Positions 1 through 7,680 of a stretch of DNA of 44,672 nucleotides are shown piece by piece; position 1 is the stretch's first letter, and each line of letters starts with the position of its first letter. Origin of the DNA: Alphaproteobacteria bacterium (GTDB lineage: Bacteria > Pseudomonadota > Alphaproteobacteria > Rs-D84). The position numbers and the translations under genes are program-made. The stretch covers positions 1 through 44,672 of the forward strand of contig JAFWZK010000042.1 of assembly GCA_017522445.1 (NCBI GenBank), read 5' to 3'. The notes below the pieces were generated by a model. It was given only the letters and a program-made list of their open reading frames with translations. It made no database searches and was not told the DNA's origin.

Positions 1-13
1 AATCAGATATTTT

Positions 14-19
14 TATAAT
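14..19 (+). promoter_or_regulatory. Probable -10 of the efp promoter
   Basis: TATAAT lies 34 bases before the efp ATG. A purine-rich ribosome binding site (AAGGGG, about 39-44) sits 8 bases before the start. Any -35 would lie outside or at the very edge of the window, so the promoter is only partly supported. Confidence 0.4.
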
Positions 20-52
20 CAAAACAGTTTTATTAACCAAGGGGTTTTAATT

Positions 53-622
53 ATGGCATCTTATATTGCAAATGATATGCGTGTGGGTTGGGTTATCTCG
101 CACAATGGTAAACGTTATTCTGTGACATCAATTACCAAAGTTAAACCAGGCAAGGGTGGGGCATTCGTTCAGGCCGACCTGCGTGATATCGATTCTGGAA
201 ACAAAGGTGGTGATCGCTGGCGTGCAGAAGATAAAGTTGAAAAGCTGATGGTCGAAGATTTTGATTGTCAATATCTGTACGCAGATGGTACAGACGCGTT
301 CTTTATGAATCTGTCTGACTATGAACAGTTTACAATGCCGGTTGATTCATTGGGTGAATCAATGAAATTCTTGGCACCGGAAATGGTGGTCAAAGCGAAC
401 TTTGTCGAAGGACAACCTGTATCCATTTCATTGCCCAAAACTGTAATCGCAACAGTCGAAGAAACAGAACCTGCATTAAAGGGACAAACTGTTTCATCCA
501 GTGGCGGTAAACCGGCCATCTTGGACAACGGTGTGCGTGTTCAAGTGCCACTGTTCATTGAACAAGGTGAAAAGATAGTTGTAAATACTGAAACGTTAGA
601 ATACGTTGAACGGGCAAAATAA
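53..622 (+). CDS. efp: Elongation factor P
   Basis: EF-P binds ribosomes stalled at polyproline stretches and promotes peptide-bond formation. The 189 aa match the usual family length. The N-terminal KOW-like domain carries the loop KPGKGGAF with Lys34 at the position modified by EpmA-type enzymes in many bacteria. Two OB-fold domains follow, ending in a GVRVQVPLFI/GEKIVVNTET stretch typical of the EF-P C-terminus. The start is fixed by the AAGGGG ribosome binding site. Downstream there is no simple terminator but a tandem repeat array of strong hairpins. Lys34 suggests lysine-type (EpmA) activation, but no modification enzyme is in view. Confidence 0.97.
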   Translation: MASYIANDMRVGWVISHNGKRYSVTSITKVKPGKGGAFVQADLRDIDSGNKGGDRWRAEDKVEKLMVEDFDCQYLYADGTDAFFMNLSDYEQFTMPVDSLGESMKFLAPEMVVKANFVEGQPVSISLPKTVIATVEETEPALKGQTVSSSGGKPAILDNGVRVQVPLFIEQGEKIVVNTETLEYVERAK

Positions 623-640
623 AAAAATTAAATATAATAA

Positions 641-1020
641 TTCATCTGTGGACGGTTCCGACAACTCATGTAGCGTTTGTACACTACGTTGTCGGAACCG
701 TTTCACATCTAAATCATTCTATTTAATTTTTACGCATCTGACGTGCTGTGTGCGGGTGTGGGCATCTTATGTAGCGTTTGTACACTGCGATGCCCGATTT
801 GGTTTTATCTAAATCATTCTAATTTATTTTACGCATCTGATGTGCTGTGTGTGGGCGACAACTCATGTAGCGTTTTGTACACTACGTTGTCGCCCCCATC
901 CCATATCTAAATCATTCTAATTTATTTTACGCATCTGATGGGCTGTGTGTGGGCAACTCATGTAGCGTTTTGTACACTACGTTGTCGCCCCCATCCCATA
1001 TCTATATCATTATAGTTTAT
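641..1020. repeat. Tandem array 1 of hairpin repeats (four units, about 95-101 bp period)
   Basis: Four units carry a near-constant core of the form GTAGCGTTT(T)GTACACTAC, with TGTAGCG beginning at 669, 770, 866 and 961. Each core is preceded by TCAT or TTAT and flanked by complementary arms that differ between units: 14 bp perfect in unit 1 (652-665 with 688-701), 7 bp with another sequence in unit 2 (760-766 with 789-795), 10 bp in unit 3 (853-862 with 886-895), and a 3-base bulged version in unit 4 (951-993). Hairpins are separated by an AT-rich spacer containing ATCTAAATCATTCTAATTTA and then ACGCATCTGATG. The array fills the gap between convergent efp and fba and runs into the 3' end of fba. 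The same family recurs at 27.9 kb. Confidence 0.9.
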
Positions 1021-1954
1021 TTTCTGAACCCATTACATTTCGTATTTCATTTATACATATGTCTGTCATGGATGTGCGGGCGGCAGATAAAAAATCACGC
1101 GGATTAAAATTGCCGGGGTTTTCAGTCAAATTTTTGCGAACCGCAGCAGTAAATGCCAGACGAAGGTCGCTGTCTACGTTTACTTTGCAAATGTTCATTT
1201 GGGTCGCACGACGAATCTGGGCGGTTGGTATACCCAATGCACCAGACAGATTGCCACCGTATTCGTTTATTGTGTTCACTAAATCTGCGGGGATGCTGGA
1301 TGCACCATGTAAAACCAATGGAAGATTTGGCATTCGTTCGGCAATTTCCGATAATATATCAAATCGTAATTCCTGGGTCGCGGATGTGCGTTTAAAGGCA
1401 CCATGACTGGTCCCAATCGCAATCGCCAATGAATCTGTGCCCGTTTGTTTTACAAAGCGTTCAACGTCAGACGGATTAGTATAGCACGAGTCTGTACCAT
1501 GTGTGGTTTCGTCTTCGATTCCAGACAATGTCCCCAACTCGGATTCAACACAAACATTGTATTCATGTGCATAATCAACAACCTGTTTGGTCAATTGAAT
1601 ATTATTGTCAAGTGGCAGTTTACTGGCATCTATCATGACAGATGAAAAACCATTCTGGATGGCCTGGCGGCAAATTTCAAATGATGAACCGTGGTCCAAA
1701 TGCAGGCATATTTGCATGTTCTGGGTTATGTTGGCACCCAATATCATGCCCGTTAACATGTCAAAACCCATGTACTTTAGTGCAGATTCAGAAATGCCCA
1801 AAATAACCGGACTGTGTGTCGTGCGGGCGGCAGATAAAACCGCCATCAACGTTTCCATGTTATATATGTTAAATGCAGGTATCGCATATTTGCCCGCAAT
1901 CGCGTCTTGAAACATTTTTCTGGTGTTGACCAGCCCCAGTTCTGTGTATTTCAT
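1010..1954 (-). CDS. fba: Class II fructose-bisphosphate aldolase
   Basis: This zinc enzyme interconverts fructose-1,6-bisphosphate with DHAP and glyceraldehyde-3-phosphate in glycolysis/gluconeogenesis. The 314-aa TIM barrel shows the class II signatures: HLDHGSS with catalytic Asp87 and metal ligand His88, ESELGTLSG with Glu138, GTSHG with His184, VLHGASS with His216, and a KVNVDSDLR phosphate-binding segment near 257-265. A tagatose-bisphosphate aldolase cannot be excluded, since it belongs to the same family. The last few residues and the TAA stop are encoded by sequence matching the spacer of the adjoining repeat array, suggesting the repeat invaded or replaced the 3' end. The start lies about 30 bases after a TG-extended -10. 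Confidence 0.93.
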   Translation of the reverse strand: MKYTELGLVNTRKMFQDAIAGKYAIPAFNIYNMETLMAVLSAARTTHSPVILGISESALKYMGFDMLTGMILGANITQNMQICLHLDHGSSFEICRQAIQNGFSSVMIDASKLPLDNNIQLTKQVVDYAHEYNVCVESELGTLSGIEDETTHGTDSCYTNPSDVERFVKQTGTDSLAIAIGTSHGAFKRTSATQELRFDILSEIAERMPNLPLVLHGASSIPADLVNTINEYGGNLSGALGIPTAQIRRATQMNICKVNVDSDLRLAFTAAVRKNLTENPGNFNPRDFLSAARTSMTDICINEIRNVMGSENKL

Positions 1955-1984
1955 TTATCTGTTCCTTGGGTTGTGTTTGGTCGT

Positions 1985-1990
1985 ATTATA
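1985..1990 (-). promoter_or_regulatory. Extended -10 promoter of fba
   Basis: Read on the minus strand the element is TGCTATAAT, an extended -10. A weak CTGAAA sits 17 bases upstream. It lies about 31 bases before the fba ATG, and an AAGGAA ribosome binding site falls between. Confidence 0.55.
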
Positions 1991-2033
1991 GCATTTTTTT
2001 GTCTGATTTTCAGCCAGTTTTTTACGGATGTTC

Positions 2034-2049
2034 TTGACATGGGTATAAT
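2034..2049 (+). promoter_or_regulatory. Promoter region of the small lipoprotein gene
   Basis: TTGACA (2034-2039) and TATAAT (2044-2049) lie too close together to be one promoter. TATAAT may pair with the T-rich stretch near 2020, or TTGACA may pair with a weak -10 near 2057. A promoter is likely, but the exact elements are not resolved. Confidence 0.4.
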
Positions 2050-2114
2050 TTGTGCAACAATTATGGCATGAACTGGGGGCGGACAGAGATTAAATGCTTG
2101 TAAAGGTGTGAAAA

Positions 2115-2450
2115 ATGAAAAAGACTGTATTTGCATTATTTGGTTTGGTTGTTTTGTCTGGCTGTGCGGGATATTATGACTATTACAAGGGTGGGGTGCG
2201 TTATACCCAAGATGGTGAAGATTGTGTTTTCTATGCTGCAGAACGTGGTCGCCGCTATTCAGAAGATATTCGTTCGCTGAATACGGATAAAAAGATTGTG
2301 TATCGCAATACTGCGTGTCGTGATTTATATCTGCGTGATAATATGTGGCAGACACCGCGTACAGAACGTCAGACGTTAACGCCTGTCAATACGTCCGAAT
2401 GTGGTTGTGCAAAAAAATGCGGCAAAAAGAAATACGTGTTCGTAAAATAA
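2115..2450 (+). CDS. Small exported lipoprotein of unknown function
   Basis: The 111-aa protein starts with a lipoprotein signal (MKKTVFALFGLVVLSGC); the lipobox LSGC makes Cys17 the acylated residue. The mature part is Tyr- and Arg-rich (AGYYDYYKGG), has a few further Cys residues (CVFYAAERGRRY, TACRDL), and ends in a Cys/Lys cluster (CGCAKKCGKKK). I recognise no domain. AAAGG upstream serves as ribosome binding site. The gene stands alone between a divergent fba and a strong terminator. Acylation would depend on the Lgt/Lsp/Lnt pathway, and the final enzyme, Lnt, is encoded at 36.7 kb. Confidence 0.8.
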   Translation: MKKTVFALFGLVVLSGCAGYYDYYKGGVRYTQDGEDCVFYAAERGRRYSEDIRSLNTDKKIVYRNTACRDLYLRDNMWQTPRTERQTLTPVNTSECGCAKKCGKKKYVFVK

Positions 2451-2455
2451 AAAAT

Positions 2456-2479
2456 ATCCCCCAATTCGGGGGATTTTTA
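2456..2479 (+). terminator. Rho-independent terminator after the lipoprotein gene
   Basis: ATCCCCC AATTC GGGGGAT forms a 7-bp GC-rich stem followed by a T tract, six bases after the stop codon. Confidence 0.9.
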
Positions 2480-2489
2480 TCACGGATTA

Positions 2490-2518
2490 TTTTATTTCTG
2501 TCCGGATTGTGATATAAT
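2490..2518 (+). promoter_or_regulatory. TTTTAT-type extended -10 promoter of the MFS gene
   Basis: TTTTAT (2490-2495), a 17-base spacer ending in TTGTGA, then TATAAT (2513-2518). The same arrangement occurs at 28171, 30973 and 36250. The likely ATG is 10 bases after the -10, so the transcript would be leaderless or nearly so. Confidence 0.7.
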
Positions 2519-2527
2519 GTGCTGGCT

Positions 2528-3712
2528 ATGGCAAAAGATAAGTATATTTCAGTCAGTAATCGCGTCAGTGGATTTTCATTTGCAAATCTGGGATTGTTTA
2601 CAGGTTTTGCAGATGGTATTTATAATGCGGTTTATTCGCTGGTCATATTGGAAATTTTCAGGTCATCTGCAACAGTCGGTGTTTATGTCGCGATTTATTC
2701 TGCGTTCTGTTTTATTGTGGGGTTGTTCGCAAATGAAATATTCAGACGATTTTCCAAGGTGCGGGTGTTCTATTTTGTGTTGATTATGTTGGCGGTGTGC
2801 TATGCAATGATGAGCTTTTCAATCCTGCCGCGTACGTTTATTATTTTAGATTATACCACAGGGATTGCAGCGACATTGGTTGGGATGTTAATCCCACTGT
2901 TTATGTCGGATTTTTCAAAAAATATTGGTATGGCACGTCTGAATGCGCGATATCATTTGTGGATAAATGTCGGGGCTGTGTTCGCACCAACTGTGGCGGT
3001 CGCAATCGCAAATCATTTCGGAAACAGGGCGGCGTTCTTTGCGTCGGCGGTTATATATCTGGCCGCATGGGGGGTGTTTAAGTATTTTAAAGTGGTTCAA
3101 CAGGATAAAAAAATCAGCCCAGTTAACCCCAATAAAACCGTTCGGGCATTGTGGAAAAATGCAATTCAGTTTTTTCGTCTGCATGGTATGGCACGTGCAT
3201 ATTTTGTGAATTTCGGATATTATTTCCTGCGGGCAATGCGGGTGCTGTATGTGCCAATTGTTATAATTGAAAATGGTTTTTCAAAAGATGTGTTGGGGTG
3301 GGTTTTGACACTGGGGATTATTCCATATTTGTTATTAAGTGAAGCTATGGGGCGTGCCGTGCGAAAGTATGGTAAAAGATTGTGGTTGATTCTGGGGTTT
3401 GGGTCGTTTGCAGTGCTGTCTGCAATGGCAACAGTTATGACCGGAATTCCATTGCTGATGATTTTTGTCGCATGGCAGATTTCAGGTGCATTAATGGAAT
3501 CTGTGCATGATTTGCTGTTCTTTGATGGAATAAAAAAAACGCAACAGACCAAGTACTATGGTGTGTTCAGAACCAGTGCAAACCTGCCCAATATTTTTGC
3601 ACCAATTTTTGGGGCCGCGGTTATTACTGTGTTTGGTGCAACACATGCCGTTTGGGCACTGACCACAATTTGTGGAGTGCTGAGTGTGATTGTGTTGGCG
3701 GTTAAAAAGTGA
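2528..3712 (+). CDS. MFS-like membrane transporter
   Basis: A 394-aa polytopic inner-membrane protein with about 12 hydrophobic segments in two halves separated by a basic cytoplasmic loop (VVQQDKKISPVNPNK). The overall look is that of the major facilitator superfamily; the substrate is not deducible. An upstream in-frame GTG at 2519 overlaps the -10 element and is therefore unlikely to be in the transcript. ATG at 2528 is preferred although it lacks a ribosome binding site. There is no terminator before recA, which has its own promoter inside the last codons and the gap. Confidence 0.7.
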   Translation: MAKDKYISVSNRVSGFSFANLGLFTGFADGIYNAVYSLVILEIFRSSATVGVYVAIYSAFCFIVGLFANEIFRRFSKVRVFYFVLIMLAVCYAMMSFSILPRTFIILDYTTGIAATLVGMLIPLFMSDFSKNIGMARLNARYHLWINVGAVFAPTVAVAIANHFGNRAAFFASAVIYLAAWGVFKYFKVVQQDKKISPVNPNKTVRALWKNAIQFFRLHGMARAYFVNFGYYFLRAMRVLYVPIVIIENGFSKDVLGWVLTLGIIPYLLLSEAMGRAVRKYGKRLWLILGFGSFAVLSAMATVMTGIPLLMIFVAWQISGALMESVHDLLFFDGIKKTQQTKYYGVFRTSANLPNIFAPIFGAAVITVFGATHAVWALTTICGVLSVIVLAVKK

Positions 3713-3715
3713 TAC

Positions 3716-3744
3716 TTGCATTTCTGGGTTTTTCTGTGTATGAT
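3716..3744 (+). promoter_or_regulatory. recA promoter
   Basis: TTGCAT (3716-3721), 17-base spacer, TATGAT (3739-3744), 25 bases before the recA ATG. I saw no alphaproteobacterial SOS box of the GAAC-N7-GAAC type, so LexA control is not evident. Confidence 0.7.
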
Positions 3745-3769
3745 TTTTACGAAATCAAAGGGGAAAGTT

Positions 3770-4849
3770 ATGGCAAAGAAAGATACAGCCAAAGAAGTTG
3801 CAACAGGTGGAAAAAATCCTGCACTGGAATCTGCATTGGCACAAATTCAAAAGCAATTCGGTAAAGAAGCAATTATGAAAATGGGCGATGGGTCCCAACA
3901 AACAATCGAGGCAATCTCGTCAGGGTCGCTGGGGCTGGATATCGCGTTGGGAATCGGCGGATACCCAAAGGGACGTATCGTTGAAATCTATGGACCAGAA
4001 AGTTCAGGTAAAACAACATTGGCACTGCATGCGGTTGCAGAATCACAAAAGAAAGGTGGTACATGTGCATATATCGATGCAGAAAATGCGTTGGACCCGT
4101 ACTATGCAAAAAAACTGGGGGTCGATGTTGCAAATCTGATTATTTCACAACCGGATTCTGGGGAACAGGCACTGGAAATCGCAGACACACTGATTAAGTC
4201 TGGGGCGGTTGACGTTGTTGTTATAGATTCTGTGGCAGCACTGGTGCCCAAGGCAGAACTGGAAGGTAATATTGGGGATTCCTTTGTCGGGACAACCGCA
4301 CGGTTGATGAGTCAATCTTTGAAAAAACTGGCGGGGTCGGTTTCACGCAGTAATACATTGCTTATCTTTATCAACCAGATTCGTATGAAGATTGGTGTTA
4401 TGTTTGGAAATCCAGAAACAACATCGGGTGGTAATGCGTTAAAGTTCTATGCGTCTGTGCGTTTGGATGTCAGACGGACAGGGTCGATTAAGGATAAAGA
4501 AGAAGTACTGGGGAATGAGACACGTGTCAAGGTTGTGAAAAACAAGGTTGCACCGCCATTTCGTACAGTGGACTTTAAGATTATGTACGGCGAAGGTATT
4601 TCACGGGTCAGTGAAATCCTGGATATGGGGGTAAAATATGACCTGATTGAAAAAGCCGGCAGTTTTTATTCCTATAACAGTGAACGTATGGGCCAGGGCG
4701 AAAATAATGCACGCCAATGGTTAAAAGACAGGCCAAATGTACAACAGGAACTGTTGGATAAAATCATGGCACGTGCCGCAGGTATTGCAGAAGAAATGAC
4801 AACCGGGCCAGGCGATGATGATGACGATAATGTGGCGGTCGAAGAATAA
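3770..4849 (+). CDS. recA: Recombinase RecA
   Basis: RecA forms ATP-dependent filaments on single-stranded DNA, drives strand exchange and activates LexA self-cleavage. The 359 aa include Walker A GPESSGKT (75-82), the INQIR loop after the Walker B region, and the long [18 protein letters not shown] segment, all highly conserved. The acidic C-terminal tail ([12 protein letters not shown]) is typical. An upstream in-frame ATG at 3716 falls on the -35 element, so the start is ATG 3770, preceded by AAAGGGG. It is followed by a weak hairpin rather than a classical terminator, so some read-through into the polysaccharide genes is possible. Confidence 0.98.
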   Translation: MAKKDTAKEVATGGKNPALESALAQIQKQFGKEAIMKMGDGSQQTIEAISSGSLGLDIALGIGGYPKGRIVEIYGPESSGKTTLALHAVAESQKKGGTCAYIDAENALDPYYAKKLGVDVANLIISQPDSGEQALEIADTLIKSGAVDVVVIDSVAALVPKAELEGNIGDSFVGTTARLMSQSLKKLAGSVSRSNTLLIFINQIRMKIGVMFGNPETTSGGNALKFYASVRLDVRRTGSIKDKEEVLGNETRVKVVKNKVAPPFRTVDFKIMYGEGISRVSEILDMGVKYDLIEKAGSFYSYNSERMGQGENNARQWLKDRPNVQQELLDKIMARAAGIAEEMTTGPGDDDDDNVAVEE

Positions 4850-4855
4850 TTGTGT

Positions 4856-4881
4856 CCCAGTCAAATGTTGTTTTGGCTGGG
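4856..4881 (+). terminator. Hairpin after recA, weak terminator
   Basis: CCCAGTCAAA and TTTGGCTGGG form a 10-bp stem with one G-T pair and a 6-base loop. The tract after it is not a clean T run, so termination may be partial. Confidence 0.5.
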
Positions 4882-4910
4882 TATGTTTATAAAAATAAAA
4901 CAGGGGTGTT

Positions 4911-5810
4911 ATGATGAATCTGAAACGTACGTGGGCAATGACAAAAATTGTTGTGCAGGGGCATATTTTGAACTGGTTCTGGCGGGACAGAAAACACAGA
5001 CGTATGGTACGCAGTGCGGTTATCGAACGTGAAATACCAAAATATTTTGAACGATATTTGCCCGCCGCGGCCGCCGTCAAAGAACGTAAAGTTATTAATA
5101 ATGATGCAAATGATAAAATCTTTTCGCTGTGGTTGCAGGGTGAAGAAAATGCACCAGAACTGGTCAAGGCATGTTTTCGCAGTGTCAGACGCCACTGTAA
5201 ACAGGAACTGATTGTGCTGGATGAAAAGACAGTGTTTGACTATATTACACTGCCAGAAGAAATTATGAAAAAAAGAAAGCAGGGTAAAATATCACATGCA
5301 CACTTTGCAGATATTTGCCGGGTGGAACTGCTGTATAATCATGGTGGGTACTGGTTGGATTCAACAGGTTTTGTAACCCAGGCAATTCCAGACTGGATTG
5401 AAAATGAAGATTTCTTTGTCTATATGGCGGGACAAAATGTCGGCAGTCCGTACAGTTATATGCAAAACTGCTTTATCCGTTCACGCAAGGGGGCATATTT
5501 GCTGGATGCCTGGCGGGCGATGATTTTGGATTACTGGATGCATGAAAACAGATGCTTTGATTACTTTATGCATCAGTTGTTGTTCAAGACAATGGTGACA
5601 CATGACCCACGTGCGAAAAAGTACTTTGCAAAAATGCCGCATGTTGACCAAGACCCAACACATGCACTGTGGTGGGCGTATCATGACAAGCCATATAACA
5701 AAGAAGAGTTTGAACGTGTGACATCGGGTGCATTCTTTCAAAAGACAACATATCACCAGGCCAAAAATCCAAAACCAGGAACAGTGGCGGCAGAAATGCT
5801 GAAGATGTAA
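4911..5810 (+). CDS. Capsular polysaccharide synthesis glycosyltransferase (GT32-like)
   Basis: The 299-aa protein has the FADICRVELLYNHGGYWLDS block (about residues 122-141) characteristic of the Caps_synth/GT32 sugar transferases, which transfer a sugar from a nucleotide donor onto a cell-surface glycan. Here the family DXD region reads LDST rather than a full DXD, which occurs in some members. A preceding IFSLWLQGEENAPELVKAC stretch matches the donor-binding start of the fold. There is no signal peptide, so action at the cytoplasmic membrane face is expected. ATG at 4911 or 4914 follows CAGGGGTG. It is the first of three co-directional glycosyltransferase genes with 15-23-base gaps. Confidence 0.8.
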   Translation: MMNLKRTWAMTKIVVQGHILNWFWRDRKHRRMVRSAVIEREIPKYFERYLPAAAAVKERKVINNDANDKIFSLWLQGEENAPELVKACFRSVRRHCKQELIVLDEKTVFDYITLPEEIMKKRKQGKISHAHFADICRVELLYNHGGYWLDSTGFVTQAIPDWIENEDFFVYMAGQNVGSPYSYMQNCFIRSRKGAYLLDAWRAMILDYWMHENRCFDYFMHQLLFKTMVTHDPRAKKYFAKMPHVDQDPTHALWWAYHDKPYNKEEFERVTSGAFFQKTTYHQAKNPKPGTVAAEMLKM

Positions 5811-5825
5811 AGAAAGGGGACGGTT

Positions 5826-6599
5826 ATGCCAGTGGTATCGGTTATTATTCCTGTGTACAAGGTTGAAAAATATCTGAAACGTTGTTTGGACTGTCTGCTG
5901 GCACAAACCATGGGCGATTGGCAGGCAATTTGTGTCGATGATGGCAGCCCAGACAAGTCGCCTGCAATACTGGATGAATATGCCGTACGGGATAGTCGAT
6001 TTGTGATTGTTCATAAGCAAAATGCAGGTGTGTCCGCAGCCAGAAATGATGGGATTAAATTGGCAACTGGAAAATATATTCAGTTTCTGGATGCCGATGA
6101 TTGGATGGATTCTGGGTATTTGGAACAAATGGTCAGAATTGCAGAACAGTATCAATCTGATATGGTGGTGTCTGGATTTGTTAGTGATAATAAATATACT
6201 AAATCCATTATTTATCACAAGGAACGAGTGGGAAGAACAATCAGGGAAAAATTAAGATACTCGTTCGCATTGACTGACTCGTACGTGTGGCGGTATCTGT
6301 TCAATGCGGACTTTGTTCGGAAAAATAATCTGGAATTTAATACCAATTTGATTGCCCAGGAAGATACTTTGTTTGTCTTGGGGGCAATCGCTGTGGCAAA
6401 TATGGTTGTGACTGTGCCAGGGGTAAGTTATCACTATATGTTTAATGAAAATTCAGCATTAAACTCGCGCGAGGCGGAACACAGGGCCAAGGTTAAAATG
6501 CAATATCAAATCGGTAAAAAGTACAGACGTGACTTTGCAAAAAAACATGGGGTTATGACTTTGTGGCGAATGCGAAAGATTATTAATCTGTTCAGATAA
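5826..6599 (+). CDS. Family 2 glycosyltransferase
   Basis: A 257-aa GT-A fold enzyme. The N-terminus VSVIIPVYKVEKYLKRCLD is the classic GT2 start. CVDDGSPDKS binds the nucleotide, NAGVSAARNDGI is the second motif, and FLDADDWM supplies the metal-binding DxD. The C-terminal part is short and ends with basic residues (KKYRRDFAKKHG), compatible with peripheral membrane attachment. The acceptor and sugar are unknown. It closely resembles its downstream neighbour in the first 100 residues, so the pair may be an old duplication. The AAAGGGG ribosome binding site overlaps the end of the preceding gap. Confidence 0.88.
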   Translation: MPVVSVIIPVYKVEKYLKRCLDCLLAQTMGDWQAICVDDGSPDKSPAILDEYAVRDSRFVIVHKQNAGVSAARNDGIKLATGKYIQFLDADDWMDSGYLEQMVRIAEQYQSDMVVSGFVSDNKYTKSIIYHKERVGRTIREKLRYSFALTDSYVWRYLFNADFVRKNNLEFNTNLIAQEDTLFVLGAIAVANMVVTVPGVSYHYMFNENSALNSREAEHRAKVKMQYQIGKKYRRDFAKKHGVMTLWRMRKIINLFR

Positions 6600-6622
6600 T
6601 AAAACCAAGGGGGGGTAATACA

Positions 6623-7651
6623 ATGCCGGCGATTTCAGTTATTATACCAATTTATAATGTTGAAAAATTCCTGAGAAAATGTTTGGAAAGTGTGCAAAAA
6701 CAGACCTTTCAAAACTGGGAGGCAATCTGTGTAAATGATGGAAGCCCAGATAACAGCGTCGAAATAGTAAAAGAGTTTGCACAAAAAGATAAACGATTTA
6801 AATTGGTAACCAAGGAAAATGGCGGATTGTCCGATGCCAGAAATGTCGGTATGCAGCATGCAACCGGCGAATATGTCTTGTACCTGGACAGTGATGATTT
6901 TATTCATCCACAGACCATGGCAATAACATATAATCTGGCAAAACGTGACGGAACCGATATTGTCGCGTTTACATACGACAGGATATACAGACCACAGTTA
7001 ATGGTGCGACATTTCCTGAAAATGGATACAGATAATGTTATTCCAAAACGTATAAATAAAAAATATAACCTGGATAAAATACCAACACTGATTACAGATG
7101 ATATATATGCATTCGCAACAGAGCGTATGGTTAATGTGCCGCGGAATAAAAAGAAGTGGATGATTAAGCACTGTCAGGTGTGGAAAAATCTTTATAAAAA
7201 ATCGCTGATAGAAGATATTCCATATATCAAGGGAATTTTATTCGAGGATTTCCCATGGTGGAGTATGGTTATGTTGCGTAATCCACGGGTTACAATCGCA
7301 AACCTGCCGTTGTATTTCTATGTGCCTAACTTTGGTGGAATAGTTTTAAGTGCAAAACAGTTAAAGATTATGAAAAGTTTGTGTGTGGGATTGGATTGTG
7401 CGTACAAGGCATACCAAGAACAGGCCACACCATATCAAATGAAAATGTGGTCCGAAAACTTTCAATGGTATTTTATCGAAAAAGCGTTCAGTAAAATCAA
7501 GTATCTGGACGGAGATGATGAAGTCGCAGTGGCGTGCCAGTGTTTTCGTGAACTGGAACGTAATGGGGTGCTGGACAGGCCACCGTATAAGTGGGCAGCA
7601 AAATTGCGAAATGATATTTGCTGTTTGATAAAACAGTGCAGATGTGAATAA
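6623..7651 (+). CDS. Family 2 glycosyltransferase
   Basis: A 342-aa GT2 enzyme with the same motif series as the gene before it: ISVIIPIYNVEKFLRKCLE, CVNDGSPDNS, NGGLSDARNVGM and YLDSDDFIHP (DxD). The C-terminal 230 residues are longer and contain WKNLYKKSLI and LFEDFPWWSMV, a segment common in capsule and LPS GT2 enzymes. The ribosome binding site is a run of seven G (6609-6615) close to the ATG. A strong bidirectional terminator ends the three-gene polysaccharide operon. Confidence 0.88.
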   Translation: MPAISVIIPIYNVEKFLRKCLESVQKQTFQNWEAICVNDGSPDNSVEIVKEFAQKDKRFKLVTKENGGLSDARNVGMQHATGEYVLYLDSDDFIHPQTMAITYNLAKRDGTDIVAFTYDRIYRPQLMVRHFLKMDTDNVIPKRINKKYNLDKIPTLITDDIYAFATERMVNVPRNKKKWMIKHCQVWKNLYKKSLIEDIPYIKGILFEDFPWWSMVMLRNPRVTIANLPLYFYVPNFGGIVLSAKQLKIMKSLCVGLDCAYKAYQEQATPYQMKMWSENFQWYFIEKAFSKIKYLDGDDEVAVACQCFRELERNGVLDRPPYKWAAKLRNDICCLIKQCRCE

Positions 7652-7653
7652 AA

Positions 7654-7680
7654 ATCCCCCGATTGGGGGATGTTTTTATT
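7654..7680. terminator. Bidirectional terminator between convergent polysaccharide operons
   Basis: ATCCCCC GATT GGGGGAT with T-rich tracts on both strands, placed between the stops of the convergent GT2 and Stealth genes. Confidence 0.9.

Noticed and set aside
641..1020. CRISPR array
   Set aside because: The constant part includes the spacers between hairpins, while the variable parts are the two complementary arms inside each unit. Period and structure do not fit repeat-spacer arrays, and no cas gene is present.
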